Assembly: GCA_963920665.1 (NCBI GenBank)
Contig: OY987273.1
Span: forward strand, 4,528,501 to 4,592,500
DNA: 64,000 nucleotides
Source: Straminergon stramineum
Taxonomy: Eukaryota; Streptophyta; Bryopsida; Hypnales; Calliergonaceae
Direction of reading: 5' to 3'
The notes beneath the pieces are model-generated. The model made no database searches and was not told the DNA's origin. It saw nothing but the letters and a program-made list of their open reading frames with translations. This document shows, piece after piece, positions 46,283 to 59,018 of the stretch; within the stretch, counting starts at the first letter, position 1, and every line of letters starts with the position of its first letter. Made by a program: the position numbers and the translations under genes.

Positions 46283-46486
46283 CTACAATGACATGGAGGA
46301 TCTGATCCCTGCTAACAAACGACCACATTCGTAGCCAATTACTACCCTACGGAATGAGTTTTGGACTTCACGCGAAACGAAATGGCAACCCACAATGAAG
46401 GATAAAAAATCAATGATAGAAAAAAGGAACACCCCTAACGCTGAATGACATTTGTAACTAAGAATATCGAAGACAGCAAAATGTAC

Positions 46487-46764
46487 CTGCTGTCGAGAGG
46501 ATGTTCCCGACTGTGATAGATCTTCCAAGGCCACAGTGACTGGATTAGGAATCCTAACCTCCATGAGCACGTCATCGGGAATGGAGGTGTCATCATCTCC
46601 TGGACACAGTCTTGTTGCATTTTCATCCCCCTAATGCGATGTCACTGCACCTGGCGTTGGAGATAAATTCATCTCCAGGGAAATGGGAACAGGTGATGGT
46701 GGAAGAGGTGAGTGGAACGTTGGGGCAACAAAGGATGAAGGCATTTTCGACACATTGACAAGGC
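46487..46764 (-). pseudogene. Locus C: Pro/Ser-rich exon upstream of the FCP1-like exon
   Basis: The frame VSKMPSSFVAPTFHSPLPP, then TSH-stop-GDENATRLCPGDDD, ends SSRQQ at the donor. It matches the A exon 14858-15066 in composition and position. TAG at 46634-46632 interrupts it. A CTGTTGTAG acceptor precedes it, and a degenerate palindrome (46975-46988) lies in the upstream intron or spacer. Confidence 0.45.
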
Positions 46765-48008
46765 CTACAACAGAGGAATATATAGAGAGGCAATTTGTAA
46801 GATATTGAGAACATACTTCCATTCAATCGCATTGGAATTTAAAATACAAAATTGATGTTCAAAATGAAGAATTCATGACCATAATTCTTTCCACTATAAG
46901 TCTTGTGTCAAAATGGAAGGCCCCTCCACTCCTAAACGTCTTCCGCTACAAAAAAATCTATATTACAAATAAGCTTGAGTCGACCTAACTATACACTTGA
47001 CATCGAGTGATTATAAATTACAACCTATTGGTGCATTCATGTTGGGTGAGAGCTCATTCTGGTCCAGGTCCACCGCCAAGCCTTCTCTAACAACAACAAC
47101 AACACCTGCACCTTCGGCAAGAGTGGCCGATGGGGGCGTCGCATCCACCTGCGTCCCTTCATCCTCAAGCTCTGCTGGTGGAGCAGGAGTTGCGGGGCGA
47201 TCATCTTTGGAGGAGGAGGAGCTGGGACAATAAAGGAGGTCGGAGCCAAACTGGGAGGAATAGCATTGGGATGAGCAAGACTGGATTCCCTGTTGTTGAT
47301 AGAACCTGTGAGGGGACCCTGGATCATGAACTAGCCAGATTCATGCGATGGTGGCAATGAAGCCAACGGCCTGATCCCTGCAAGCTGATTTTGAATGGCT
47401 GAAAACTAGTCATCTTGACCTTTTGTTGCCGCTATGATGAAGTTCTGGAACATGTCCATTCGTTTATTTGTTTCCGCATACAATTCCAAAGAATCAGCTC
47501 GATCCTTCACTCTGTCCACTCTGAGCTGTGCTATCTCAGCCTGAATATCCACATCACGATAGGTGGCTCTCTTCCTTTTTTTCTCGCCCGTGGTTGGAGG
47601 TAGGTTGCTAGTTGGTTGCCTCTCCATAGGGGGCCCTGATGAAGCAGACGACCCTCAAAGGCTTTGTGATAGCCGTGTTGGTGGCGTACATTGCTCCTCT
47701 TGCACATCGTCTGCATCAAGATCATCATCATTGGCCTCTGTGTCGGAGGATAAATCCATACTCTCCCGTTGCAATCCACCACCCCGACCTGAAGGCGTGT
47801 AGGATCGGTCCCACACCGACTTTCCCTTTCTCCTGCTCGATGTAGGTGTTGACGCACCTACAAGTTTCCAACTGAATCTGGATTCATCGACAAAGTACCC
47901 ATTTGGCTCGAAGTCCTTAATGTCCAGCAACTTGGCCATTTCCACAATGTCAATCCACATTGCTGATTCATCGAAGACTCCCACAGCGTAGACATTAAGG
48001 CCACTCAT

Positions 48009-48246
48009 CTGAAAATCACACAAAGGGAAACAATAGGATTCGGTTCAGGTAAGCACATCTTAGGTCGACTCGACCTAAACAAGTAACCATAATTGAATGT
48101 CATTGGCAGATTCTAATGTTCATTACCAATCAGAATAACAGTACTAGAGCCTTCTTTTTTAGATAGTAATGAAATTAGCATGTTTGAGTGCTCCAACTCA
48201 AAATTGCAAATGCAAATTAAGGTCGACTTGACCTAAAACAACATAC
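48009..48246 (-). other. Locus C intron with two palindromes
   Basis: The donor is ATG|GTATGTTG and the acceptor is TTTTCAG|ATGAG. Palindromes are at 48060-48078 (TTAGGTCGACTCGACCTAA, perfect) and 48217-48237 (AAGGTCGACTTGACCTAA). Counterpart of A 13412-13604. Confidence 0.6.
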
Positions 48247-49599
48247 CATTGCTACACATGTGAACTTGGCGCCAGCAAACAAGGACATAACACTCCTCCC
48301 CGTAAAGCAAAACCTTTTGAGAATTCCGAGGTAGAATTCCATCCGCAGCTTCGTATTATTAATTCTATAACGTAGCTCATTATAGGCCCTTGGCTTATTG
48401 AACACGTCAGTATTTGGTGCTCTGTAAGCAGGTTTTGGGGTCATGAGAACAGCATTTTTAGGACTCTGCAGGAAGGTAAGATAAACCTTCTCGACAACCT
48501 TACTGTTGTTTGGGGAGTAATCTCCCATCCTCTCATGCTGTGCTGGCCAATAATTAGAGTAGTCCATTTGATACTCTCTGAGCACCTCATTGCTCTGCAC
48601 GTAATATAGAGCTTGATTTTTCTTGGTTAAATCCGAGCAGATGAAGAGCCATGTCCCGATCTCCTCCAACAATGGCTTCTTCTTCTCCTGAAACGACTTA
48701 AGAACGACGAAGAAGTACGGCATAGTTGGATTGCACTTCATCTTGTTGAGAACGCCAGGAGTATATCTAAAGTCAATCACTCCAAACTTTACATCCTCCA
48801 CTGTATTCTCCTTCCATGCACCTCTTGGCTAGTTAGCATGCATGTCATTGCTGATATCGTATGGACGATAATGAGCAATAGAGAGCGGCTTCACAAAGTT
48901 CGACCTCCTCTCCAGAAACACTTTAAAGAATTCAGCAGCATAGGGTGACATTTCCTCGGCCTTTTTATTCTTTGACTTCGTCTGCTTGGCCTCCTTCCAA
49001 TAATCATCGCTGGATTGCTCAAGTAGCACATTCATTGTAGCGCTAGTGATGTTCCAATTAGACTTGAACTCTCGCCACTTCTCAACGTTCAGCTCGTCAA
49101 ATGCATTCAACAGACCAAGTGTCAGGTCTAGAAGGTGAAGCTCCTTCTTCACCAAATACTTCCTCTTCCGCCGCTCAACCCACACCTTGCAAGTGTAGCA
49201 GCTCTCGAGCATAGACGATATCATTTTTATCGTCACCTTCGAGTATGGCTAGTCTCACTTTCCCACCTGCTGATTAAGAATGTGCTTCGCAAGTTTTGCA
49301 AGATCAGCTAGCGAGAGATTTCTGAGCCACTTGAAAAACTCATGTGTCAAATTCCCATTTTCAGACTTCCAGCCCGGCCTTTCATTAAATTTCAGCAGCG
49401 TGTCCAGGTGTATGAGCTCTTCGTGTGTAGCACTAGAGAAGACCTCACTCCACAAATTGAAAACATTGTTGGGAGTGGTGATAATCTTCAATTTATTCGT
49501 GATTTTCAGCTTCTCCTCACCACCCTTCCCATGAGTGGATTTTTGAGACTTCACGACGTCAAGCATAGCGAAACGCTTGTTCATGGCCTTTGTAAACTC

Positions 49600-49703
49600 C
49601 TGTACACAGTGCAAATCAGGTCTCATAAGTCCAAAGCCAACTTAGGTCGACTCGATCTAAAATGCATTTACAATCCCCATATTACAAGAAAGTAATTATT
49701 GAC
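49600..49703 (-). other. Locus C intron with one palindrome
   Basis: The donor is AAG|GTCAATAA (non-optimal) and the acceptor is GTGTACAG|GAG. The palindrome TTAGGTCGACTCGATCTAA is at 49642-49660. Counterpart of A 11904-12058. Confidence 0.55.
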
Positions 49704-51179
49704 CTTGAATCTCAAGGAGTTGGCCCTGTTCTCTACATTGCATCTGGCATTGGAGAGAGTGCCAATAGGTATAGCTTCCTTGGGATTTCTGGGCCTCCCC
49801 ATGTTCTCCCACATAGTTCTCACGCCTAGGATGTGTATTGACCAAGACGGCTTCATCGCAACAAAATGATTTACTCTATTATAGTATGCGGAAATGGACC
49901 TTAGCTTCTCGTTGTCATTTGACCATACAACATAGCAATCCCAGTTCTGGAAGTGCTTGACAATCTCCTCATCCAGGTCCATGACCACCATCATCTTGTT
50001 GGCGGTTACACTGTGCTGACCATTGATGAGGTAAAACTCTCCCTTCTTGATGGTGTCCCAAGATGTAGGTCCCAGCTTCACAGTCTGGTCGATTGGCATG
50101 ACACACAGTGTTTGCTTCTTGGATTTATCCAGCATGTGCACTAAATAGTGCAACACATCCGCTGCTAGCCTTTACTCGTGACTAAGGATGTTCATTTCTG
50201 GTGGTGCGGGAATGAGTTGATCTACAAAGATCGACTTCTTTTCGTTTATCTCAAAAATGTAAGCGTCTATACAAGAGGTCCAATAATTCTTGTAGGCCTC
50301 TGTTGACTATTTGTAGTCATGCTTGCACTTGGGGTCATGTGCCTCTAGCACGTCTGTAACAGCAGACGCGAAGCTTTGCTCTCTAACAATTGAAATTGAA
50401 GGAGCACCTTCTCCCCCTCATCTCCCCAAGGAGAGAGCCAGGTTGCTCTTCCTTGTTCCTGTAGGAGGGGTTGCGGCTTGTTTACTTCTCCATGTACCAT
50501 GACTCTGTTGCGTCCCTAGAGTTCCCATAGATCCCTGGCCCCTCCCTGGCTTGGCACGTTGTGCGATATTGAGCGAGAGACCATTTCCTTTCGTTTGAGG
50601 TCAAGCTTTGTTGTCAATATTGCAAAGTCAACGAAAAGTGTCCGCAATCAATTGCACAATTGTTTTCTACTAAACGGCTTCCCAACAGCATTCTTGAAAA
50701 AGTTTGAATCGACCTTCCTTTCCAATTCTGGAATTTCGATTCTATACTCCGTTGGCTAGAGAGACTCTAGAAAAGGGGTTATATTGAAATTGATTTTTGT
50801 TGAGTCAAGCACAATTGTGAAGTGGTACTACTCCTCGTCCTTCAACCCCGTTTGCGCAGTGACACAATGGATCTTGATTATTGATCCGACGTCTTGGGCG
50901 ATGTCTTTGATCTTTTCATCATAGGAGATTGGATAATATGGTTCACTATCCTTATACTTTGCAGAAAAGCAAATGAGATTTTTGAAGGGAATCATCTTGA
51001 GGCTCCATTTGTCCATGTTCTCTGGTGCTTGGAATTCCTAATAATCCCCATCATTTTCGAAATCGTCCCCATCTTCCTTGTCCCGCGTGATATCAAGTCG
51101 CTTGTAAAAGGCTTCAAGCTTCTGAACGTGCTCTTCCATTCTGCTTTCAATTGTAAATATCGTATTAGCTGTACGCTGG

Positions 51180-51842
51180 TTTAGGTCAACTCAACCTAAA
51201 TCGTATTAACTTAGTTAGGATATCATAGAAATTCGGGACATTGTTATTGATGTCTCTTATTATATTCAGGATTTTAGATCAATGCATTTTTGTTTCATAA
51301 TGGTTAGGTCGACTCGACCTAATTGGTTTTATGTCTGTTATATTTATTTCGTAAGAAGTTACTTTTCTTTTTAGAATACGTTACAAATCTCAATATATTT
51401 GAACAACCTATTTGGTATTACGCATCTATGTTAGTTACGGATATTTACATTATGAGATTCTTCATGAGGACATTTTAGGTCAATTCGACCTGAGTTGTTA
51501 AATGTTTACATTTAATTTGGGATAATTGTTATTTAGTCGTGTCGGTAGTATTTCATATTTGAAAATATTACCTATATGGAGCAAGTGCGTTTGTGTCATT
51601 TTAGGTCGACTTGACCTGAATTGTTCTCCTTTCAACATGATTGAGGGTGTTCTGGTGCTCAACCTTCCTTTTTATGTATGATAGGTGGATAGCGTATCAT
51701 CACGACCGGGGAGATGTGTGGCATTTTAGGTCGACCCGACCTAAAACGACGCCCTGTTTTTGCGTCTATGTGATTAAATTACACGAATGAATTTTCGAAG
51801 CCTCTACAAGAACAATCGACCTAAAGTGACATCGACCTAAAA
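51180..51842 (-). repeat. Palindrome array in the 5' intron of locus C
   Basis: Sites of the TTAGGTCGA-N-TCGACCTAA type occur at 51180-51200, 51304-51322 (perfect), 51474-51494, 51600-51620 and 51725-51745, and half-sites at 51816-51825 and 51832-51842. A minus-strand acceptor AAAGCAG directly before the ATG (51139) makes this a predicted 5' intron, as in B. Confidence 0.75.
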
Positions 51843-52724
51843 CGCATTGGTGAAAGGATTACCTCGGCTGGTGAAGGTCAATCTCGTTCACTACAAGCAA
51901 AATCTGAGTGAATCTACTAGTAAATTTGTGGAAAACAAATTTGTTCTTGAATAATCTACTTCCAAGCGAAATAGTCCTGCAAGTTTTTCATAGTGGATGT
52001 CAAATTGTGGAGAATTGAAGGCAAAATCAGATCGCTATGTTTTAAAAACACACTCTCTCACTTAGTGCATTGCAATCTCATTTTACACTAAATTCGGACG
52101 AACATTGTATAGCACAATGCAATACTATAAGGCTACTATGCATTCATGAATCTACTCTAATACAATGAACTGCCAAAACCCTACACCAAATGCAATGGTA
52201 CTTTGAACGTATGTCATTGCATTCAAGCATTTCGTTATCACATTCAAGCAGACATTCATACACATTCAGACCCCCATAATCCAAAACACCATGACGCAAA
52301 GTACATAACTTCAAAGGACAACCCAAAACAATTGAACTATGAAAGTGGACTTCAGAATCCCTAAACCCTCAACCTAAACCCCAAACATACAGATACAAAT
52401 GCCACAAATACTAACAAAAAAACTTACTAAAGCATTACTGCAAATTTGAATGACATTCAAAGCAAAAGGAGTGACAAAACAAACCTGTGCAATTCATAGA
52501 GAGCATGCAGCAACACCAACAGCAATACCAACAACAGGAGCACAACACGAGGAGAGGAGGAGCAAGGAGCACAACACGAGGAGCAGGAGTGAGGAGTACA
52601 AGCGACAACGAGGGGGGAGCACAACACGACGAGGGGGAAGCAAGAGCACGACGAGGAGCACGAAGGTTTCCAGGAGCAAGAGCGCAACAACAAAAGCCCC
52701 AAACCCTAGTGGCGATGCCAAGCT

Positions 52725-52885
52725 ACCCGTACCCGCCCAACCCATACCCGCCCAAGTCATACCCACCCTCTACATACCTGCCCACATACCCGCCCATATA
52801 CCCGCCCCATATACCTACTACCCTTTTACCCACGAAGAATGTACCCGTGCTTCCATACCCATGAAAACATACCCACCCCATACTA
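52725..52885. repeat. C-rich minisatellite, short allele
   Basis: ACATACCCGCC-type units, roughly half the length of the array at 713-1046. Confidence 0.7.
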
Positions 52886-52907
52886 AATAGGACATATGTA
52901 CATTCAA

Positions 52908-53563
52908 TGAGGTAGATGGTGCATAAACTGCTCATTTAAGAGCATCTTTGCTTCCACAGTCCAAAATTGTGGTCTGAACAATTTAGATGAATTTTAAAGA
53001 GTAATAAAAGAGAAAATGAATTGAGAAGCAATTTTTTTCATAATTTTTGCTAGTTTGTTCAATTAAATATGATTTTTTACACAGAATTGCCATAGGGTGC
53101 TATTTATGTTCTTAAAAGACATGAATAAAAGTAAAGCATCTATCCTTGAATGGTGCAATGAGACCTACCAAATGTGAGTGCCTTAATTTTAGGTGGCCTC
53201 CCTCTAGTTCATATATGCTCCTAGGAGGATACAAAACTTGGCACACATGCCAACTTTCGCAAATTAGATTATAAAATTAGTTCTGAAGGTTTGTTGATCA
53301 GGCTCAAACAACTCCTAAACTTCAAATGAAAATTTTATAAGAGCCTCATTAACTCTACGATTGCATTTATAAATTCTCTAGGTATGGTTTAAAATTTCAC
53401 CATTCTCAACTCCAAAAGTGCTCTACACCATTTCAAATCACGTCCATGTATGAAGGACATCATCAAAGGCACAGTTTCCACTATGTCAGAAGAACACTTT
53501 TTGTTCTACCTACAGGGCAATTGTTAGAACAAGCACAAAATTACCACCAGCTACCATACTAAA
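52908..53563. other. Insertion specific to copy 2
   Basis: Copy 1 passes directly from GTACATTCAA (about 1070) to AAAATTCGGTTG (about 1080), while copy 2 has about 655 bp between the same words. No terminal repeats, coding frame or match elsewhere in the window were found. It may be a deletion in copy 1 rather than an insertion. Confidence 0.5.
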
Positions 53564-56500
53564 ATTCGGTTGGCTTAACATTTAAAGAAGAAAGTGTGGA
53601 TCGTGGAAATCAACCTTTTCAGAACCATATGACATCACCTCATTCAAAAAAAAATAAAGCTTTACTATAGAGGTTAAAACATATTAGAATGTCTCTCCTT
53701 TCTATACAAAATTCCAAGAATGAATAGTTGTAGTTTCGTACTACATAGACAAATTATTTTTCATTTATGAACCAATACACGTCGAACACGACGTTTACGG
53801 GTATAGAAGTAGGGAGCATTACCCCCTGGAAAGTTACTTTACATATACTAAAGTGAAGAGGAACTTCCAATGTACATATAGGTGCATTTGTAACCAGGAA
53901 GTTTCAAGAGTAGACAATAATAACTATACCAAGTACTAAATTAGTAAATTTCTATATAGTCGTAATAATAAAAAATTGTATACGGTTCAAATGTACAAGA
54001 TATGAGGGTGACGTCACCTAATTTAAATCTTCTATATTTTTTGTGTAATTGAAAGGGTGTGGGTATGAAATTTACTTTAAATAATAAGCAATATTCAAAT
54101 GCATTATAATTCTTTATATTTTTTCGTAGACACGGGAACATATTCAAATAAGAATTATGGGAAATATATTTAAAAGGTAGGCAATTACGTCAAGTTAGTG
54201 AATAAAAGAAACCCTTAAGTCACGCTTCCACCGTACTATGTAATCTTGGAAAATGCTTACCAATGAAGGTTGCCTGCACTTTGGTGTAGGGCATTTGTAG
54301 TGTTACTATTCAAGTCATGCATATAAGTTTTTTATAGGAATTACAAAATAAGTACATTTCACTTTCTTTTATTTTGATAGTACTAACCGTTGAGGAAGTT
54401 GCTTTCTAAATTCTGTAATTGGAACTCTTCGTTGCTTTGCAATTATAGCTTTATTGTATGTATGAATGAGAGCACATTGAAATTGAATACTAAGATTGAT
54501 GAAATCATAAATGTAGAGCACTTGTAAGAAATAGGGGAACATGTTGCTCCACACAATGTACAAAACGTTTCAAGCTATCTCATGGTTACTAGTTTCATTT
54601 TCTTTCATAATGGAATTCATCATGGAATTATGAAGTGGGAAAGTACGGAATCAGCATAGATTTACAGTAGCCTTTATCTTACCCACCATAAAGTATACAA
54701 AGTTCACTGTAGACCATATTGAAGGTAGTATGAGAGCTTACTAGTTACAATATAATTACTTCCTTGGAATAAATAATTTTTATTTCATTCAAATGAATAG
54801 AAGAATTACGAGATTAGTTCTTTTTCTATGAAAGGGTCACTCTCGCTACAATGATAAATGTAAGGTAAATTTTTACAATAAGCACAAATTTAGAAATAGG
54901 AATTTTGTAGATATTATAGTAATGAAGTAAGAAGAAAGATGTAGAGTGGCACATTTTCAAAGGGAAAACTAAAGAAAATCTAAACCGTATACAAGAAAAA
55001 TTCGAAGTATTTCAATTGGTCATTTACTTCTTCCTAATATTGCACTCAATACAAAATGGTCCTTCCAATAAATCATCATAACTACATATGTGGCACCTAA
55101 AGCCATGAATGATTGGATTCTAATGGAATGAATGCAATAGTGCAATGCAATGATTCATTTTATGTTATCTTAGACATATGTAACCTTCTATATGTACATG
55201 CAATTGTTTTGTAAATATAGAATCTAGTCTTGCTAACATATTTGCAATAACAAACAATAATATAAAGCCATAGTGCTTCTAAAAACATGATTCACATGTT
55301 ACTCATGCAACCACTTACATGTCTGAGAGTTTGAAGAACAAGGTGTTAGTGAGTACAACAAATTTTTGTTTTGTTGTATGTAAACAAGCATTTCCCAATT
55401 CTACTAATTCTGGAATGTTTTGAAGCCTAATCTTCTATGTGCATCTCAATTCATGATACTATTTAATTATTTAGCATTATGAAAATGTGAAATAACTTAA
55501 TGTTTAGCAAAATTTGTTCACACAATTTTTTGGTTATTTACTTTGCTTCATTTCAAATTATTGTACCTTCACCGCAAATATTACACCATTGTTCACTCAT
55601 TCTAGTATTTTGAACTTACAATTGAACTTCATTATTTGAATGTGTACATGAATGTCTAGTCCCTAAAAAACTTTCCAATGTACAAGCTACATTTTTTGAA
55701 GTGCCTATGCTTATACTTCATCTTTGTGTAGGATTCTATTGTAATTTTTTAAACATATACAATACAACATCAATGTTCCTAGAACTTTGTAGAAATTCCT
55801 ATATTTTGAAAATGTAGATTACATATTTCCTATAGATTTTCCTATGAATTCTATGTCTTGTCCTCTAAAACATTTTTTCTTTTAGTAAAGAAGATGCCTA
55901 AGTCATTTGTCTCACAATATAATTTAAAGAAAGAGTACTACCTACAGTCTTCAACTTTGAAGGACCTTTAGATACTGTCAATATTTTTAACGCCTTGGGT
56001 CACTTCCTTTCACAGTTTCTACTTGAAATTATACATTTCTATAAGTTGTGTTCGTTAATTATAAATAGTACTTACATTCTATTTTTTCCACCATTTTACA
56101 TTGTGCATAGAGAAACAATATGAAGAATGCAAAGTTTACACCAATGGACATAAATTAAACCCAAATCTAGAATTTGGATGTCCCAATATATAAACAGTTT
56201 TTGCTTAATTGCTTCCAACTCTTTTTGCAATTGGCATAAGAGAATACAACTACCTATAATTGCTGAACACATGAATTTCATGTTCATTTGCCTTTCATGA
56301 AATAGGGTTTAAATATGTACAAGATTTTCAAATAGCTTTAAAATAATCACTTCATTTGTGATTTAATTATTAGTAATTCATAAATTTTTTTCTTGTATAA
56401 TATCTATTTGCAAAAACTATATGTTTCCTATAAGTATAGTCTCAATAATGAGAGTGTATGTGTAGTCATCTTTCACTTCTTAGGAATCTTCATAATATAT

Positions 56501-56840
56501 TTTTTTTAAATGAATATAGCTCTTAATATGTTCTAAAATTCTGTGAAGTATTCTTTATGCTTTTAGAACATGAACGTGTTACTATTCTATGATCACCAAA
56601 AGATACAAATTTGAATACTTCATATTACAAAAAAAAAAATTCAAAACAGAAGGCCCTACTAAAATTTTTCAAGTTCTAATTTTTTCCAATGAAAGGAATG
56701 AGGATTGTTTAGAATTTGCGTATTTAGTTATCAAATTTACATCAAAAGGACTTCACAACACTAAAACAAAATCTTATCATCCACATCATAAAATTTGACT
56801 TAAGAGTTGTAAGACAAAAATGTCCATTCATGACCTAAAA
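53564..56840. other. AT-rich body of copy 2, no gene seen
   Basis: Similar along its length to about 1075-4340. No frame longer than about 70 codons and no motif. Confidence 0.55.
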
Positions 56841-56844
56841 ATCC

Positions 56845-56935
56845 ACGAAACCTGAACCCTGCACCCCTAAACCCTTAAACCCTAAAACCCTAAACCACCC
56901 TAAACCAACCCTAAACCCTAAACCCCTAAACTGTA
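56845..56935. repeat. Telomere-like CCCTAAA tract, copy 2
   Basis: About twelve CCCTAAA or degenerate units; longer than the tract at 4590-4652. Confidence 0.7.
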
Positions 56936-57993
56936 TCTATAATTGTTACTAAAAAAACTCAAATTGTAAAAGGTATACGTATTAGTGAAAAAGTAGTGTT
57001 GGATTCCATGGAGTTGTGGTCCCAACATATTTCTAGTTTAAAAAAGAGTTGGAGTTCCTACTGCAATGGTAAGAGGAATGGAATATATACATGAGACAAA
57101 AATGTTTTTTTTCCCCAGGTAATGACAAAAATTCATAATAGACTCCTCTACTTTAAGTACCATGTGCAATCCATGCTACCTTAAAATTAGCATTGAGTAT
57201 ATTCCAAAATATTGTTGCCTAAAATAATAAGAAGGTCCCACTGATCATATTAATGAGAGGGACTTTGAGGAACTGACAAAACTAAAGGACTTTCTCTGAA
57301 ATAGAAAATGAATCTCTACAATACTGTTGACCGGAAAGAGGGTAATAGATTTTTAAATAGAAAATAGATGTCCATGCCTTTTTATAAATAAAAAAGTAAA
57401 CGACGTAGTGGATTTTATAGTAAACAAACGATATTGACAGCTAGCCACTGAAGAATTCGAACTTCATTTCTTCACTTGCCGCTTCTTTTTTCTCGCCAAG
57501 AAGTCATCCACTTCCATGCATGTCTAGGTTAGGGTATTGTTTCTCTCATTTCTGATTTTTGTTTGCTCCTCCATGTGCTGTTTCTTCCTTTCGATTCAAT
57601 TTGGTTCCATTTTCTGATGGTTTCTTGCTGCATTCCCCGTGGATTGTAGGTGTAAATAGCTACGTGAAGGTACAGTTCAGCATTTTGAGTAAGGTTCTGT
57701 GAACACTTTTGTAGTCTGCATTGAGGTTTTCAGTCAATTGATTCCAGGTTTTTATTTCTCGAAGTGAGTAATCTATCAAAATGAATTGTTCGTCTGTTGT
57801 TTCGTTGTGTTGTATGTCGATGTTGTTTTGCATTGAATCGACGATTGCTGGACTTTCTGTATCAGTGTTGTAGTTCTCGGATTTGAAGCTGGAGTGAGTA
57901 GCTTAGTTTTCCATAGCCCCGATAAAACCGTCGAGAAATGCGGACACTTGAATAGAATGAAGTAATACTAAGTCTTCCAGATATTCCGAGATA

Positions 57994-58923
57994 TTTAGGT
58001 CGAGTCGACCTAAATGACCACATGAGAACAGTTCGATTCATGCATACAGATCAGGTCGAGTCTACCTGAAATGGACGAAGACTATAATTGCTACTTTAAC
58101 TATGAGAGCACTTGAAGTTGACAGATATGTTATTTTCTATTTATTATTCAGATCTCCATTTGAATGTTGTGCAGATTAGGTCGACTCGACCTAACCTGCT
58201 CTCTCGACTTAATTGATTTAATTGCAAAACAAGAATCTAGATGTCCATCAAAGTCAAAGTCCTCAGAAACTTCGTTTGCACTTTTAGGTTGAGTCGACCT
58301 AAAGTTCCCGTCGCTTTTAACCGAAGAACAAAACCATTTTAAAATTGAAACATTCCTAATAAATCACAGATGTGTCAATCATGTTATTAATGAATATTGT
58401 TTCTAAATTGTTTTTAAAATTAACAATGATCTACTTTGTTTTTTGTCTGGGTATTGATTTTGTAATTTTATAGATTAGGTCGAGTCGACCTAACCTGCTT
58501 TATCGATTTAATTGATGTCGTTGAATTGTTGGTAATTGCAAATAACAATAATCTTCATGTCCATTAAAGATGGAGTCCTTAGAAACTGATTGTGCGCTTG
58601 TAGGTCGAGACGACCTAAACTACATGTCGCTTTCAACCAATGAACAAAACCATTTCTAAATTGACACATTCCAGATAAATCATAGATGTGTCAATCGTGT
58701 TATTAATGAATATGGGTTGAAAATACTTTTAAAAAGTTTCAATGATCTACTATTTTTATTGTTTGGGTATTGATTCGTACATTGTACAGATTAGGTCAAG
58801 TCGATCTAACCAGATTAATCGATTTGTCAAGCTTAACAGATCTGAATATAACTTGGAGACTTTTGTTTTTAGACTTTTTAATGTACTTTTCAATGTTTCC
58901 TATTTAGGGTGACTCTACCTATT
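57994..58923 (+). repeat. Array of eight palindromes in the 5' intron, copy 2
   Basis: Sites are at 57994-58014 (perfect), 58051-58069, 58176-58194 (perfect), 58283-58303, 58475-58493 (perfect), 58601-58617, 58791-58809 and 58903-58923. They occupy the same eight places as in copy 1. The tandem spacing is 299 then 316 bp. The candidate TATA is at about 57378-57393. Leader splice sites are similar to copy 1 but somewhat eroded. Confidence 0.85.
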
Positions 58924-59018
58924 ATAGTCAATTTGAATACCTTATTTTGTTTTCTTTATTCAAGAGCATTCATGTATAACTCGGTACCACATTATTCGTA
59001 CATACAGGTATAGGTAAA

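Larger units (their letters stand above)
47037..51139 (-). pseudogene. Locus C: ParB/DGQHR-like plus degenerate amino-methyltransferase-like protein
   Basis: It begins MEEHVQKLEAF at 51139. Exon 1 runs to 49704, exon 2 is 49599-48247 (1353 nt, exactly the length of A exon 2) and exon 3 starts at 48008. Landmarks are KYKDSEPYYPISYDEKIKD, YLINGQHSVTANKMM (GQHS near 50015), SISAYYNRVNHF, EFTKAMNKRFAM, FFKWLRNLS, SPYAAEFFKVFLERR, VKFGVIDFRYTPGVL (48775), VMSLFAGAKFTC (48270), NVYAVGVFDESAMW, YFVDESR, an acidic run and KKRKRA as possible NLS. Stops include TAG at 51040 (shared with A), TAG where A has Q in KQYHFT, TGA/TAG pairs near 49240 and TAG where B has W (48835). A one-base frameshift lies near 50520-50440. 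It is a pseudogene with good residual homology. Confidence 0.6.

Noticed and set aside
10458..51139. Reassignment of TAG as a sense codon
   Set aside because: TAG also ends conserved frames (for example locus A FCP1 at 16039 and gene F at 30915), Trp and Gln keep their usual codons at other places, and TGA and TAA stops occur too. Decay by deamination explains the pattern better.
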